DNA of 64,000 nucleotides from Paenibacillus sp. R14(2021) (GTDB lineage Bacteria > Bacillota > Bacilli > Paenibacillales > Paenibacillaceae): positions 2,508,501-2,572,500 of the forward strand of contig NZ_CP080269.1 in assembly GCF_019431355.1 (NCBI RefSeq), written 5' to 3'. Below the pieces are notes generated by a model, which saw only the letters and a program-made list of their open reading frames with translations, ran no database searches and was not told where the DNA came from. The position numbers were made by a program, and so were the translations under genes. This document shows positions 37,701 through 45,431 of this stretch, piece after piece. Every line of letters begins with the position of its first letter. Position 1 is the first letter of the stretch.

Positions 37701-38123
37701 TTTCGTACCGAGCGAATTCCAGTCCGCGGTTTTCTCGAAATCGTAATGCTCGGGCGCTCCGCCGTTGACACGGATATCCGCGCCGCGGGGATCGCCGGAG
37801 ATATAAGCGAATGCCACGTTATACAAGCCATCTGCCGGGGCAATGACATCGACGAAGCGCATGCTGCTGCCTTGATACAGACCTCCGATCTTCTTGCCTC
37901 CCGAACATGCTGCGCAGTCCGATACGGATGCATTTCCGGTCATCGTGTTTCCTGGCGCCTCCGCTTCATAGCTGACAGCCGCTTCGTTCACAGCCGCTGG
38001 TTCAGACTGTGCCTTATTTCCCGCCTCAGACGATTCCGCGCTCGACAACGCCGACAATCCGCCGCCATAACTAATGCTGCCGGCCAGCAGCAGCGCGGCT
38101 GCAATCTTCGAAAGCCTTCTCAT
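34767..38123 (-). CDS. Secreted clan GH-D glycosidase with three CBM35-like modules
   Basis: 1118 residues behind AGAGGAGAC. A Sec signal peptide (about 1-30) is followed by three similar 125-residue modules (about 50-173, 175-298, 300-425). Each begins YEAEA and carries a CSGGKKxGxLYQG segment typical of CBM35. A beta-sandwich (about 440-700) and a TIM barrel follow. Barrel motifs are VGWNSW, TYINMDSYWD, YIKLDFLTHGALEGSHFD (nucleophile Asp near 870) and YTDPDHMAL (acid/base candidate near 963). The barrel is paralogous to the cytoplasmic enzyme at 20.1-22.2 kb. It probably acts on galactose-containing polymer outside the cell. No sortase or SLH anchor is seen. Substrate unproven. Confidence 0.85.
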   Translation of the reverse strand: MRRLSKIAAALLLAGSISYGGGLSALSSAESSEAGNKAQSEPAAVNEAAVSYEAEAPGNTMTGNASVSDCAACSGGKKIGGLYQGSSMRFVDVIAPADGLYNVAFAYISGDPRGADIRVNGGAPEHYDFEKTADWNSLGTKTIRMALVKGNNTIDIADGGGYAPDFDKIDIRPAVDGYEAEAASNTLSGNASVSDCASCSGGKKVGNLYQGASLQFNHVEAQTAGTYKLTVAYISGDPRSADISVNAGASQHIDFEKTSDWNTVGSMSLTVTLNKGENTILFADGGQYSPDIDRIELSQAASGYEAEAPVNTLGGNAKIAECGSCSGGKKVGNLYQGASLLFNNITVPTAGSYTITVHYISGDARAADVSVNGGAAQNILFPATADWNTTGTYAFAASLNAGSNTILFSDGGGYSPDFDKLVVTAGSGSAVQPCERADAAPLQLGSAVATKAYQSVSVKQYAGAVVVDNGKYTVMLDLKSGMASYAWNGKTAASGIYSKFGDEASSCYSSHSFSMNDIKPVKDGFGKGITLSIINKSEGKPTLKQLYSFYAGETYFFTRTEAAADSPVSANYFAPLVTNTTGGIDVGSVTDGRVLSVPYDNDMWIRHQAVPINSSDTSYEVSAVYDNASRSGLVVGSVTHDTWKTGIRFTGDNNRLNALEVYGGASSAKTHDSQPHGTLTGTQLLSPMVFVGFYDDYRTGMEAYGQANAVIAPPLEFGKHVPDGVPVGWNSWAAYESRLSYQDVIDTSNYVKDNLQKKGFSNKGTTYINMDSYWDNLSDTQLEDAVKTIKRNGQQAGIYWGPFVYWGDNMDQAVEGSTYKYGDILLRDADGKLLPKLDGAYAVDPTHPGAKQRMDYYLKKFKNLGFTYIKLDFLTHGALEGSHFDPGVRTGTQAYNQGMAYVDGLIADQMFISESIAPLFPSQYAHSRRIATDTFGSISDTEFELNALTYGWWQNGTIYRYTDPDHMALSRAGSLIEARSRVNSAVISGTVFLNSDDVHNQQAQDYMTTLLTNKSVLDVAKLGKAFGATEGNTGARAADTFVLKDKDGYYLAVFNYGKTPVSKTIDLARAGLDGSTSYKLTDLWTNASAEAKGQLTVQLEGMESKLYRLEPAKQHGDH
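36850..37975 (-). repeat. Three tandem ~375-bp CBM35 coding repeats
   Basis: Units about 37600-37975, 37225-37598 and 36850-37222. The cysteine-loop coding segment recurs near 37883, 37517 and 37137 with high DNA similarity, indicating recent internal duplication. Confidence 0.8.
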
Positions 38124-38161
38124 AATTGATGTCTCCTCTCGCCAATGTAATGAGGTCTACG

Positions 38162-38181
38162 ATGTACAAACAAGTGTACAT
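38162..38181. promoter_or_regulatory. Inverted repeat upstream of the secreted glycosidase
   Basis: ATGTACA (38162-38168), 6-bp gap, TGTACAT (38175-38181): perfect arms, about 38 bp before the start codon. It could be an operator or a leader hairpin. The rest of 38182-38330 shows only a weak minus-strand promoter-like pair (TTGCGG, 17 bp, TTATAT). Confidence 0.45.
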
Positions 38182-38330
38182 GTCTCACTGTAATCGAGCG
38201 GACCGGCATCTTCCATATAAGAATGTTCCAAAATATGCCGCAAACAATCGCAAAAATAATCGGATGCGCAGACACTATTTTCGAATGGAAGCAGCTCTAC
38301 AACTATTACCTGCGCCTCTATAGGACAGCG

Positions 38331-38379
38331 AAAAGGAGCCGTCCGAGGTATCTGACGATGACCTTCGGGCACGGCTCCT
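38331..38379 (-). terminator. Terminator of the DUF5107/mutarotase operon
   Basis: AGGAGCCGT (38334-38342) pairs with ACGGCTCCT (38371-38379), with further inner pairing, and TTTT follows on the minus strand. Confidence 0.75.
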
Positions 38380-38392
38380 AAACATCAATTCT

Positions 38393-39352
38393 CTAACGCG
38401 GCGGCTGCATGGGTTCCATCGCTACTTCCAGCTTCCACTGGTTCGTATCATGGCCGAGCACTTGCTTCACCTTGCCCCGCTTATGCGCTTCCTGCACGCT
38501 GTCCATATAACCGGATGCCGGTTCGACGGCGAATGTATAGTCGTTGAATCCGCCGTAATTTGCCCAGACGGCGAGATAGGGCGTCTCCTCCGGATCGAAG
38601 CGGAAGACGAGGCTCTCTCCCGTCTCGGGGTCACTGACGCCAGCGTAGCCTTCGCTTAACGGGGCAGTGAAATAATATTTCTCCGCAGCCCCGATCTCGC
38701 CTTCCAGCGTCGACAAATCGACAGTCTCGCCGCCCTTCGCAGCCGCGGCAGGGAAGCTCGCAAGATCGAGCTGCTTACCTAGACGGTCTCCATGCGAATA
38801 GGCAATTTGAATCATGCCTTCGGGCGGCTCGGTGACCAGCTTCATCCCGGGGCGGATGTTAAGCAGCGGATGCGCCGCCCATAAGTAGGAGAAGGGATAC
38901 GGCGAATCGTTATGAAGCTGATAGTCAATCTGCAGCTTATGGTCCCGAAGCTCGATCGTCTTGCTTAGCCGGTACGGCACCTGGACCCCTTCCACTTCCA
39001 AGTGGAGCCGCTCTCCTTCGAGCCTGCAGGCCCAAGGAATGCACCAGACTTCGCCATGATCCGGAAACAACACAGCCTGCCAAGGCACATCGGGACAAGG
39101 GGACGGATTAATCGTCGGGAACATTTCATCCCAGCCCCCGCGGTCTCCGTCGTCCCAGTTCATGCCGTAACGCTGCGGCTCCCATGGCCGGTCCGTGCGG
39201 TGAATCCACTCCCGTCCGGTCCGTTTATCGAGCAAGGAGACGATCCGGCTTCCACGCTCCGGAACGACGACAACCCGGAGACATTCATTCTCGCCAACGT
39301 AGCACGTAAATCCTTGCTCCCCGTACTCTCTCCATGTCACCGCGTACGACAT
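38393..39352 (-). CDS. Aldose 1-epimerase-like (galactose mutarotase fold) protein
   Basis: 319 residues from the ATG at 39350-39352 (MSYAVTWREYG). The frame is open for another 129 bp upstream, but that part overlaps the preceding gene. Features of the mutarotase fold: VVPERGSRIVSLLDKRTGREW, a central catalytic-type His/Glu region (YLWAAHPLLNIRPG; the candidate His sits in AAHP), and a C-terminal Glu in FAVEPASGYMD. It probably interconverts sugar anomers or binds a sugar. It lies 34 bp downstream of the DUF5107-TPR gene, evidently in the same operon. The RBS is weak (GGTGGAA), so translation may be coupled. Confidence 0.78.
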   Translation of the reverse strand: MSYAVTWREYGEQGFTCYVGENECLRVVVVPERGSRIVSLLDKRTGREWIHRTDRPWEPQRYGMNWDDGDRGGWDEMFPTINPSPCPDVPWQAVLFPDHGEVWCIPWACRLEGERLHLEVEGVQVPYRLSKTIELRDHKLQIDYQLHNDSPYPFSYLWAAHPLLNIRPGMKLVTEPPEGMIQIAYSHGDRLGKQLDLASFPAAAAKGGETVDLSTLEGEIGAAEKYYFTAPLSEGYAGVSDPETGESLVFRFDPEETPYLAVWANYGGFNDYTFAVEPASGYMDSVQEAHKRGKVKQVLGHDTNQWKLEVAMEPMQPPR

Positions 39353-39386
39353 AGGTGTTCCACCAGCCCTGTCTGTTTGAATTTGC

Positions 39387-42300
39387 TTACGGAAGATGGA
39401 TGACGGCACCGAGATGATTGCCATCAAGACGCAGTGCCTGCGCCAGCTCCTCTGCTGCTTCATCCGACCGGTCCAAACCAAGCAGTCCCAAGCCGCGCAT
39501 ATAGCGGCAGTGAATTTCGTTGCGCTTGTTCAGATCATCCTCGAATACGAGGAAATCCGGCAGCGAGACGGCAAAGTAATCCAGCTTCACATCGTCGAAC
39601 ACATGCTTCTCCGCATAGTCGATCAGCTTGTTGAATCGGCGGCTCGCTTCCTTCTGATCGCCAAGCTTCTGCCAGGCAAGACCTTGGTAATAGATCATGT
39701 CCGGCGGCTGATCGTTGTAGAACATCGCGCTGGTCGGTTCCTCCAGACCTTGGGAGGCCGTCCGGAACGCTTCTTCCGCCTGCTCCTGCAGTCCAAGTTC
39801 CTCATACGCGCAGCCCAAGTAATAGTATACGTTGTTCTCCTGCGCGCCGGCGAGCTTGCCTTCTCCAAGATGCTCGGGATAGACGAGCGCCTGCTGCAGC
39901 AGCTTGACCGCTTCTTCGTGCTTGCGGGCAGCGAGCTGCTGCTTTGCGAGCTCCACAAGCGCCAGCACGTACTGCCCGGTCGCCTTGCCTTCCCCGCCTT
40001 CCCATGGATGGAATTTGCGCTGAGCAAGCAAGCGGAGCGCATCCTCGTGCTTACGCAGCCGGTTATGCAGCGTTACGTATTCCAAGTACAAGTCGTCTCT
40101 CGCTTCGACGAGGGCTGCCCCTCTCTCCAGTCCAGCGAGGCGCGTCTCGGCCGCGACCCCGATCTTCTTGTAGAGCTGATCCAGTTCATACAAGACGCGT
40201 GCGTCCGTTGGATCGCAGGCGAACGCTGCTTCCAGCGCCTCTTGCGCGGCAGCCGCATCGCCTCGCTTGTTGAAATAAGCAAGCGCAAGATTGCGGTGCA
40301 CGACCGAGTAAGTCGGATCGAGGGAACGCGACTGCTCCCACTGCAGGCAAGCTTCCTCATGACGCTTCTTGTCGTAGAGCAGGTTGCCGAGATAGTAGCG
40401 GGCTCTGGCATCGCTGCCGTTCGCGGCAATCGCGTATTCCAGCACGGTAAGCTCGAACAGCGTGTTCGGGAAACAATAATCCGGCACGGACCGGCTGCCT
40501 GCGGCAAGGCGCTTGGCGGCAGATTCCGCTAGTCCGCTCTTGCCGTAAACATACCCCAGCGCGTAATGAATCATCGGATACGCTTGTTCATTCTCGCTTC
40601 CCGACAGCGCGAGCAGAATATCCGCCGCGTCGCCGTAAAGTCCCGCTCCGGCATAATCGGATGCCAGTTCAAGGTAGTTGTGCGCGTCGCCGCGAAGCAG
40701 GAATAGGAACTGTTCATACGCTGCTTCAGCCGCTTCGCCTTCTCCAAGCGCATCCAAGGCCAATCTCAGTTCGTAATGGGCGCCGAAATCGGCAACGTCC
40801 AGCTGAATCGTCTGCAGCGCAAACGCCTTGGCAGCCTCCGTTCTGCCCAGCTTGCGAAGCAGCGCGGTCTTCAGATTGCGCGACTTGTAGTTGTGCGAGT
40901 TCCGAATGAGCGAACGCTCGGCAAGCTCCAGCGCTTCGGCGAACGAACCTTTCTCCGCCGCGATCTGCGCAAGCGAATAGTAGCCGCTGTCCTGCCATGC
41001 CGCGGACCAGACGGATTTGTAGAACGCCGCGAACGCCTCCTCGAGACGGCCCTGCATTTTCAAAGCAACGCCGAGCTGATAGTAGGCTTCTCCGTCATAA
41101 GGATTCGGGTTGCGCCACGTCACCCGCTTCACTGCCGTGCGGAAATGCTTCTCGCTCTTCGCGAACAGCCCTCTGCGCAGCAGCAGCGTGCCATAAGCGA
41201 CGTTGATCCGAATGTCGCCCTCGTCCCGCTTCAGCCCTTCGAGATAATAAGCCTCAGGCTCGAAGGTCGCATGACGGTACTGCTCCAAATGAAGGCCCGC
41301 CAAGTACAATTCCTCCGTCGTCGCTATCGCGGACGGCTCAGGAAGCGGTTTGGCTGCCTCGGGTACCTGCTCAATATCCGGCTTCTTCGGCGCATATTGC
41401 ACGAGCACCGTGCCTTGCGCATCCTTAACGGTCAGGACGAGCTGGTAAGCTTTCACGTCCGGATCCAGCTTAATGACGGCATTGAACGTATCCACTGGTG
41501 ATAACGTCAGCTTCTCCGACAGATACACGCGGCCGTCCGGCCCGGTCAATACAACGGCTGCATCTTGATAAAGCGTCGTTGCATAGACGAGAACCACCGC
41601 GCTGCCATCAGCCTCATCGACCTCGAGGTTAACGGCAGCTTCGGTCGTTGCGTTCTTGACGACGCCGATGTTCTTATACGGCATGAAGTATTGCTTGAAC
41701 GACTTCTCCTCGAACGGCTGCAGCCACGTAAAGTCAGGCTGATTATCCGTGTACACGCCCGTCATCAGCTCGATGTAAGGTCCGTCCTCGTCCGTCAGGT
41801 TGCGGTCCCAGGCTTGACCGAATTCCCCATGCCCCCAGGTCCACTGCTTCTTGCCCGGTGAGATATGGTGATTGGCGACATGCAGCAAGCCCGCCTGCAC
41901 CGAATGGTCGTAGCCGCCGACGAAGTTGTAATCGGACTTGTAGGCCATATAGGAAGTGGGCACCGGAATGTTCTTGTAGCGCGAAATGTCCACGCCCGCG
42001 GAATAGTCCATTTTGTAATACGTGCCCGTTGCGATCGGAAACCGTGATACATCGCGTTTGCCGTGATCGAATACCGCGGTTACGTCCGGCGGGAATACCG
42101 ACTGCGTGTGATCGTTTACGGCAACGGCCGGGTTCGCCCACCAGAGGAACGTCTGCGGCTCCGGTGTCCGGTTGTACAGCTGCGCGGCGATTTCCAGGTA
42201 TGCCTTGTCCGCGTAAAGCGTGAAGCCGGCCGTTACCTTCGTGCCGTACATCCGGTCGATCTCGCTGACCCATACGGTCGCGCTGCCGTCTTCCTTCTCC

Positions 42301-42734
42301 TCCAGCCGGTATTCGACCGGTCCGTAGGTGTTCGGACGGTGATGCTGCGGCCAGTTGAACTCGATGCCGCCGGAAATCCACGGACCTGCAAGGCCGACGA
42401 GCGCCGGCTTAATGACCTGGTTATAGTAGACAAAATCATAATTGTTTGTACGGTCGACCGCGCGGTAAATACGGCCTCCAAGCTCAGGCATGATTTCGAT
42501 GCGTAAATAATCGTTTTCAAGAATGACCATGCGGTAAGGTGCCGGCTTCTTCTCATCCTCGATCTTGTCGATGACCGGATGCGGATACACCTTGCCCGAG
42601 CTGCCTTGGTAGACGCGTTTCTCCAGAAACATCGGGTTCTTATTCGGCTTACCGACGCCGTAGGTTGGAATCTCCACCGTTTCCTCCCACGCTCTTGCTC
42701 TTCCTTCGTTGATCGTCAATGCGTTCACTCCCAT
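39387..42734 (-). CDS. Large DUF5107 protein with C-terminal TPR array
   Basis: 1115 residues, no signal peptide, so cytoplasmic. The N-terminal part (about 20-370) is a DUF5107 domain, a beta-sandwich related to sugar mutarotases and glycosidase accessory folds (RIEIMPELGGRIYRAVDRTNNYDFVYYN; GGIEFNWPQHHRP; LWWANPAVAVNDHTQ). Residues about 390-460 look like a further beta-sandwich. From about 470 to the end lie many TPR repeats (for example GEAYYQLGVALKMQGRLEEAFAAF). The pattern suggests a sugar-active or sugar-binding head on a protein-interaction scaffold. It forms an operon with the mutarotase-like gene and is divergent from an AraC regulator. The enzymatic activity is unknown to me. Confidence 0.8.
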   Translation of the reverse strand: MGVNALTINEGRARAWEETVEIPTYGVGKPNKNPMFLEKRVYQGSSGKVYPHPVIDKIEDEKKPAPYRMVILENDYLRIEIMPELGGRIYRAVDRTNNYDFVYYNQVIKPALVGLAGPWISGGIEFNWPQHHRPNTYGPVEYRLEEKEDGSATVWVSEIDRMYGTKVTAGFTLYADKAYLEIAAQLYNRTPEPQTFLWWANPAVAVNDHTQSVFPPDVTAVFDHGKRDVSRFPIATGTYYKMDYSAGVDISRYKNIPVPTSYMAYKSDYNFVGGYDHSVQAGLLHVANHHISPGKKQWTWGHGEFGQAWDRNLTDEDGPYIELMTGVYTDNQPDFTWLQPFEEKSFKQYFMPYKNIGVVKNATTEAAVNLEVDEADGSAVVLVYATTLYQDAAVVLTGPDGRVYLSEKLTLSPVDTFNAVIKLDPDVKAYQLVLTVKDAQGTVLVQYAPKKPDIEQVPEAAKPLPEPSAIATTEELYLAGLHLEQYRHATFEPEAYYLEGLKRDEGDIRINVAYGTLLLRRGLFAKSEKHFRTAVKRVTWRNPNPYDGEAYYQLGVALKMQGRLEEAFAAFYKSVWSAAWQDSGYYSLAQIAAEKGSFAEALELAERSLIRNSHNYKSRNLKTALLRKLGRTEAAKAFALQTIQLDVADFGAHYELRLALDALGEGEAAEAAYEQFLFLLRGDAHNYLELASDYAGAGLYGDAADILLALSGSENEQAYPMIHYALGYVYGKSGLAESAAKRLAAGSRSVPDYCFPNTLFELTVLEYAIAANGSDARARYYLGNLLYDKKRHEEACLQWEQSRSLDPTYSVVHRNLALAYFNKRGDAAAAQEALEAAFACDPTDARVLYELDQLYKKIGVAAETRLAGLERGAALVEARDDLYLEYVTLHNRLRKHEDALRLLAQRKFHPWEGGEGKATGQYVLALVELAKQQLAARKHEEAVKLLQQALVYPEHLGEGKLAGAQENNVYYYLGCAYEELGLQEQAEEAFRTASQGLEEPTSAMFYNDQPPDMIYYQGLAWQKLGDQKEASRRFNKLIDYAEKHVFDDVKLDYFAVSLPDFLVFEDDLNKRNEIHCRYMRGLGLLGLDRSDEAAEELAQALRLDGNHLGAVIHLP

Positions 42735-42875
42735 CTGATTCGAACACGGTATACGTCAACAATACAGGAGAAGCACACGGTCAACAATTCACGAAATTCG
42801 GTTCATGATGGACGATTCACGGATTGTACGCTACACTACATGCATAGTGATTCAAAGGAGGGACGAGAGGCTCCC

Positions 42876-43754
42876 ATGCGAAAAACGGACGGCTTCCAAT
42901 CCGAGAAAATCATCGTGCTTCCGCCCTACCTGCTGGAGCAGATGACCGCTCATCCACTTATTCGTCCGCTCTATCTGACAGATATCGGATACTTTCCGAG
43001 CGCGCTGCATCACTACCGGGAAAGGCCGGAAGGCTGCGACACGCATATCGTCATCTACTGTGCCGGCGGAGCCGGCTGGGTATCCGTGCACGGCGTTGTC
43101 CATCAGCTCCAGGAACGAAGCTTAATCGTTATTCCCGCAGATGCGCCGCATGCCTACGGAGCAGGCGACAAGGATCCATGGACGATATACTGGTTTCATT
43201 TTCGCGGCGAGCAGGCCGCTGCGTATGCATCCTTGCTTGGCGGAGGGCAGCATCCGCTCATGCTGACCACCAGCGATTCGGACAGGTTCGTTACCTTGTT
43301 TCACCAATGCTATGATCTTCTCTCAACCAAATCCTACTCCGCCGCGCATCAGCTGCTCGCCGTGCAAACGGCTGCCTATGCCATGAGCCAGCTCGGTCTC
43401 ATCTCGGCGGAACGCGGTGATGAGGATCGAAGGAAGCCTTATGTAGAAGCCGCGCTTCAATTCATGACGGTAAGGCTGGAGCATGATCTGACCTTGGATG
43501 AGATCGCCAGGCACGCGCAAATATCCAAGCAGCATCTGAATCATCTGTTCAAGGCATCCACCGGCTTCGCGCCGATCGACTATTACCACCGCATGAAGAT
43601 GCAGCGCGCGAGCCAGCTTCTAGATCTGACGAGCCTCAGCATCAAGGAAATTTGTCTCTCGCTCGGCTACAAGGACCCGTACTACTTCTCGCGTCTGTTC
43701 AAGAAGATGATGGGCCTCTCGCCGACGGCCTACCGCAGCAAATTGAAAGGCTAG
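42876..43754 (+). CDS. AraC-family regulator with cupin sensor domain
   Basis: 292 residues from the ATG at 42876 (MRKTDGFQ), behind AAAGGAGGG and GAGAGG. An N-terminal cupin (about 45-115, with HIVIYCAGGAGWVSVHG and IVIPADAPHAYGAG) binds a sugar in relatives such as AraC. The C-terminal AraC domain (about 190-290) has HTH segments LTLDEIARHAQISKQHLNHLF and IKEICLSLGYKDPYYFSRLF. It is divergent from the DUF5107-mutarotase operon with a 141-bp gap and is its likely regulator. No clear half-site pair was found in the gap. Confidence 0.92.
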   Translation: MRKTDGFQSEKIIVLPPYLLEQMTAHPLIRPLYLTDIGYFPSALHHYRERPEGCDTHIVIYCAGGAGWVSVHGVVHQLQERSLIVIPADAPHAYGAGDKDPWTIYWFHFRGEQAAAYASLLGGGQHPLMLTTSDSDRFVTLFHQCYDLLSTKSYSAAHQLLAVQTAAYAMSQLGLISAERGDEDRRKPYVEAALQFMTVRLEHDLTLDEIARHAQISKQHLNHLFKASTGFAPIDYYHRMKMQRASQLLDLTSLSIKEICLSLGYKDPYYFSRLFKKMMGLSPTAYRSKLKG

Positions 43755-43808
43755 CAGCCGGCGACAGCATGGCCTGCCGCGCTTATGCAATGGGCTTCGC
43801 CAACGCGA

Positions 43809-43834
43809 AAAAGCCGCGAATGTTCGCGGCTTTT
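43809..43834. terminator. Bidirectional terminator
   Basis: AAAAGCCGCGAA (43809-43820) and TTCGCGGCTTTT (43823-43834), a perfect 12-bp stem between the convergent AraC gene (+) and the small membrane protein gene (-). Confidence 0.85.
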
Positions 43835-43867
43835 CGTTCGGTTCGGCACTTATGGCGACGAGCCATG

Positions 43868-44188
43868 CTACTCTTGCAGCTTCTCTTCCGGCTTCCTATG
43901 AAAGCTGCGCACGATATCGGTTATATATTTGATCATGACCGAAGCCCCGCCGATAAAATACAGCACGATCAATGTCCAGTGCGTTGGATCGATCGATACC
44001 ATGGAGAGGATGACGTTCAGCGGCACGATATAATAGAGAATATCCTTTAAGCAGCCAAGGAAAGTCGTTTCGAAGGTCCCTATCCAGAAAGAACGGGCAA
44101 ACGCGAGCGTGAAATAGAGGATCATAAAACCGAATACGCCCCACATGGTATAGACGATCCAGTCCCCGAGCGAGAGTCCAACATGCAT
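43868..44188 (-). CDS. Small three-helix membrane protein downstream of ger operon 3
   Basis: 106 residues with three hydrophobic segments (about 10-32, 43-63 and 69-88) and a charged C-terminus (RSFHRKPEEKLQE). The start has GAGGTGGTGA at good distance. It lies 117 bp after the B gene with no convincing terminator between, so it may be the last gene of operon 3. I do not recognise a family; it differs from the two-helix D-like protein of operon 1. Confidence 0.65.
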   Translation of the reverse strand: MHVGLSLGDWIVYTMWGVFGFMILYFTLAFARSFWIGTFETTFLGCLKDILYYIVPLNVILSMVSIDPTHWTLIVLYFIGGASVMIKYITDIVRSFHRKPEEKLQE

Positions 44189-44305
44189 TTCACATCACCA
44201 CCTCGCTCCACCATATGTGCGCAAAGGTGACATGTTGAAAGATTATTGAAAATAAACGGGAAACAGCCGGCTGCCCGCCTGTTCTACGTTTCTCAAACCA
44301 TCGGC

Positions 44306-45409
44306 TTATTTGTTGTGAGCCTGGGTGGCACCCGAGCGCGCGGTTCTCGCAAGGCCGATCAGCAGCAGCAGGACGGGCAGTCCGATCAGATGAATCGGCA
44401 TCACGTACTTCATCCAGAATTGCGGGAAATAAATTTGCGATTGAATGATGTTCTTCGGCAGCATAGCGATTACGAAGAGGATCGGCGCAGAGACGCATAG
44501 CATCCGTTTCCATCGCTTGATTCGGAGCAGCTGTGCGGTACCGTAGCTGGTGGCGAACATATAGATGCTGAGCTTGATGAAGATGCTGAAGATCGTCACG
44601 ATAACGGCCAATACGTCGATATTCTGGATGAAGTCCATAACCGATATGTACTGGAGAAACGTATAAATCGGATACTGCAGCTTGGCGGGAATATCTGCCC
44701 CGAGCACCATCATGACGTTTATCATACCGATGATCATAAATAAACTGGATAGTCCCACGCCCCATAGCACATATGGAACGATCCGTTTCCCCGCCCCCTT
44801 GAAAGCGATCAGCATCACGATGATCACCGATTCGCATAAGAAGGAGGTCGCCCCTACACTGCCCTTTAGGATCGGCGTCACGCGGTTGCCGGGAATAAGC
44901 GGCAGCATGCGGACCGGGTTCAAATTATTCAGGGCCAGCAGCGTAATCAACAGGATGCTGAACAGGATAAAGGGACCGATGATTTCGCTGCCGCGGCCCA
45001 CGATGTGAATGCCCCCCTGTACGTTGTAGACCATCACGAGCAGCATGAACAGAATAATGACCCACAACGGCGTCGACGTGAAGAGAGCCAAGTGTACGAA
45101 ATCGGCATACTCGCGCAAAATGATGCCGGCGACGGCGTACCAGACCGCCAAATAGCTAAACGTGATGAGCGTCCCCAGCCATTTCCCGACTATGAGCGGC
45201 ACGTATTCAATCAATGTCTTCTCCGGATACAGCAGGCTGAGCTTGGCTGCGATGTAAGTAACCGCCAAGGCAATCAGCGTGGCTAGCAGCATGGAGATCC
45301 ATGCGCCTTGTTTCGCAGCCTCGAAGGCCGGACTGAAAGTAAGCAGCGAAGTCATGCCGAGCTGCATGGCAAATAACAGCCAAAACAGCTGCATGCCCGT
45401 AAGCTTCAT
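44306..45409 (-). CDS. Germinant receptor B subunit (GerB-type permease), operon 3
   Basis: 367 residues, about 10 membrane segments. The N-terminal pattern MQLFWLLFAMQLGMTSLLTF and the loop EAAKQGAWISMLL are characteristic of the endospore germination permease family. RBS GGGAGGGACC. In this operon it comes last of the three, 22 bp after the C gene (order A-C-B), unlike operons 1 and 2. Confidence 0.92.
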   Translation of the reverse strand: MKLTGMQLFWLLFAMQLGMTSLLTFSPAFEAAKQGAWISMLLATLIALAVTYIAAKLSLLYPEKTLIEYVPLIVGKWLGTLITFSYLAVWYAVAGIILREYADFVHLALFTSTPLWVIILFMLLVMVYNVQGGIHIVGRGSEIIGPFILFSILLITLLALNNLNPVRMLPLIPGNRVTPILKGSVGATSFLCESVIIVMLIAFKGAGKRIVPYVLWGVGLSSLFMIIGMINVMMVLGADIPAKLQYPIYTFLQYISVMDFIQNIDVLAVIVTIFSIFIKLSIYMFATSYGTAQLLRIKRWKRMLCVSAPILFVIAMLPKNIIQSQIYFPQFWMKYVMPIHLIGLPVLLLLIGLARTARSGATQAHNK

Positions 45410-45431
45410 CCTGGTCCCTCCCGTCTCTGCT

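Noticed and set aside
38157..38372. A 71-residue minus-strand frame between the secreted glycosidase and the mutarotase-like gene.
   Set aside because: It overlaps a clear terminator and the inverted repeat, has no RBS, and has no recognisable features.
39396..40532. A 378-residue open frame on the plus strand.
   Set aside because: Antisense to the TPR part of the DUF5107 gene; repetitive GC-rich coding sequence produces long mirror frames.
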